Shown here in pieces: positions 63,231 through 64,000 of a stretch of 64,000 bases of DNA. Position 1 is the stretch's first letter. Every line of letters starts with the position of its first letter. This DNA comes from Polaromonas sp. GTDB taxonomy: Bacteria; Pseudomonadota; Gammaproteobacteria; Burkholderiales; Burkholderiaceae_C. The position numbers were made by a program, and so were the translations under genes. The notes under the pieces were generated by a model. That model saw only the letters and a list, made by a program, of their open reading frames with translations, had not been told where the DNA came from and made no database searches. The DNA is taken from NCBI GenBank assembly GCA_013297865.1, contig JAAFIP010000010.1, forward strand, positions 1 through 64,000, written 5' to 3'.

Positions 63231-63281
63231 AGGCGCCGGGCCATTGCAGCTTTGCACCGCGACAACTGCGCGCATCGGCAC

Positions 63282-64000
63282 TCAGCGCTGCTCTATTTTC
63301 TTGACCGTCAGATCCAGATAGCTCTGTGCATCCAGCGTGATCTTGATGCGCACCGGCAGGTTCTGCAGGCTGGGCGCTACCCACATTTCGGCCACGATGG
63401 TGCCGCGCGCCCTGGCCAACGGGCGTGGCTTCAGATGGTAGGCCTGCACGGCGCCCAAGAGCGGCAGATACAGGGTTTCTGCTGCGCCGATGTCATACAC
63501 CCACTCGTCCAACCCGCCCGGGCGGGCCAGCCACACGCGCACCACCTCGCCCTTGGCCAGGCGCGCACGGCCGGTGCTGAAGCGGTGGCCCAGCTCGACA
63601 AACTGGCTGGCCGTGTCCTGCACGCCATCCATGTCCTCAGGGGGACGCGGCAGCCTGCGTCCGTCCATCAGCAGCACCTCGTTGGTTGTCAGGCGCACAT
63701 TGCGCCGGCTGCTGGGCAGCACCTCTTCATAGGCCTCGGGCTGCAGCCCCGCCGCACGCACGCGGCCCTGGCTGAGCATCTGCACACGGGCCAGGCCGCC
63801 CACGTTGATGTCGATGCGCACCTGGTATCTGTCGCTGGGCACAACTGCGCCGGACGAGGCTGCGTCTGCCCCCGTCATCGATGCCGTCGCGGTCTCGGTA
63901 GGCCGCGTCCACTGCACCTGCGCGTCGCCAAACAGCTCGCCCCGGTAGTAGCCGCCCAGTTGGTAGCTCAGCCGCGTGTCGCCGGGCCACTCGCCTTGCA
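63282..64000 (-). CDS. DUF3108 domain protein, N-terminus outside the window
   Basis: At least 238 residues are encoded and the frame remains open across the right edge (upstream residues include LSYQLGGYYRGELFG). The visible part has SDRYQVRIDINVGG, ARVQMLSQGRV, a SQFVELGHRFS segment and a C-terminal RIKITLDAQSYLDLTVKKI. This resembles DUF3108 proteins, exported proteins of unknown function with a beta-rich fold. A GTG codon at 63917 is unlikely to be the real start, because coding potential continues upstream. It converges on tctA. Confidence 0.8.
   Translation of the reverse strand, partial: QGEWPGDTRLSYQLGGYYRGELFGDAQVQWTRPTETATASMTGADAASSGAVVPSDRYQVRIDINVGGLARVQMLSQGRVRAAGLQPEAYEEVLPSSRRNVRLTTNEVLLMDGRRLPRPPEDMDGVQDTASQFVELGHRFSTGRARLAKGEVVRVWLARPGGLDEWVYDIGAAETLYLPLLGAVQAYHLKPRPLARARGTIVAEMWVAPSLQNLPVRIKITLDAQSYLDLTVKKIEQR

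Overview
The window is a 64 kb stretch of a betaproteobacterial chromosome, most probably a member of the Comamonadaceae (Burkholderiales). This is inferred from familiar gene orders (rubA-pilGHIJ-chpA next to hemL, yqgE-ruvX-pyrR-pyrB-pyrC', ccsA-pilS-pilR-ampD, dusB-fis-purH, nrdA-nrdB, tctDE/tctCBA), a GC-rich background and a lysine/alanine-rich histone H1-like protein. No plasmid, phage, insertion sequence or CRISPR array was recognised. Almost everything is housekeeping or ordinary accessory metabolism.

Layout. 1-2000 is an AT-rich islet with three genes of unknown function. 2334-5345 is a divergent iron(III) transporter (fbpB-like permease, fbpC-like ATPase) with a Fur box and a large inverted repeat between them. 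5353-7788 holds a secreted protein, an SDR and a LysR regulator. 7925-11156 has mrcA (PBP1a) and plsC. 11306-15273 is a minus-strand operon yqgE-ruvX-pyrR-pyrB-pyrC', where the dihydroorotase-like subunit lacks its metal ligands. phrB follows after a 670 bp repeat-rich gap. 17458-27952 is the Pil-Chp chemosensory operon (pilG, H, I, J and a giant chpA), with rubredoxin, a thiD-like gene and hemL beyond it. 30622-34550 carries a YkgJ protein, purH, fis, dusB and yqaA. 34655-39660 has an H1-like protein and class Ia ribonucleotide reductase nrdAB behind two NrdR boxes. 40070-46613 has ampD, pilRS, a small membrane protein, a CcsA/YpjD protein and ffh. 46722-53590 is mixed: secreted proteins, an alpha/beta hydrolase, a Tai/Rap1a-like immunity-domain protein, AT-rich hypotheticals, miaB, a tRNA with anticodon CAU and a von Willebrand A protein. 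53703-57917 is part of a phenylacetate pathway (crotonase, paaG, paaI, paaK) with a PaaR-like operator. 58020-63230 is the tricarboxylate two-component system and transporter (tctED, tctCBA). A DUF3108 protein runs off the right edge.

Functional themes. Type IV pilus control is encoded twice over: transcription (PilS/PilR) and chemosensing (PilGHIJ-ChpA). Carbon uptake (Tct) and aromatic degradation (Paa) sit side by side. Nucleotide synthesis is represented by pyrB/pyrC'/pyrR, purH and nrdAB.

The most unusual content is not in the genes but in the gaps. At least four repeat families occur: a ten-copy roughly 45 bp element (RF1), a two-copy roughly 145 bp element whose stems differ by compensating changes (RF2), two large inverted repeats built from GGACGCGAAGG-like arms (RF3), and a pair of BIME-like palindromes (RF4). 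A further 180 bp cruciform and a 7 bp tandem array lie before phrB. RF2 is the best candidate for an undescribed structured element, because its two copies keep base pairing while changing sequence. All coordinates and motifs were read by eye; no database search or folding program was run.
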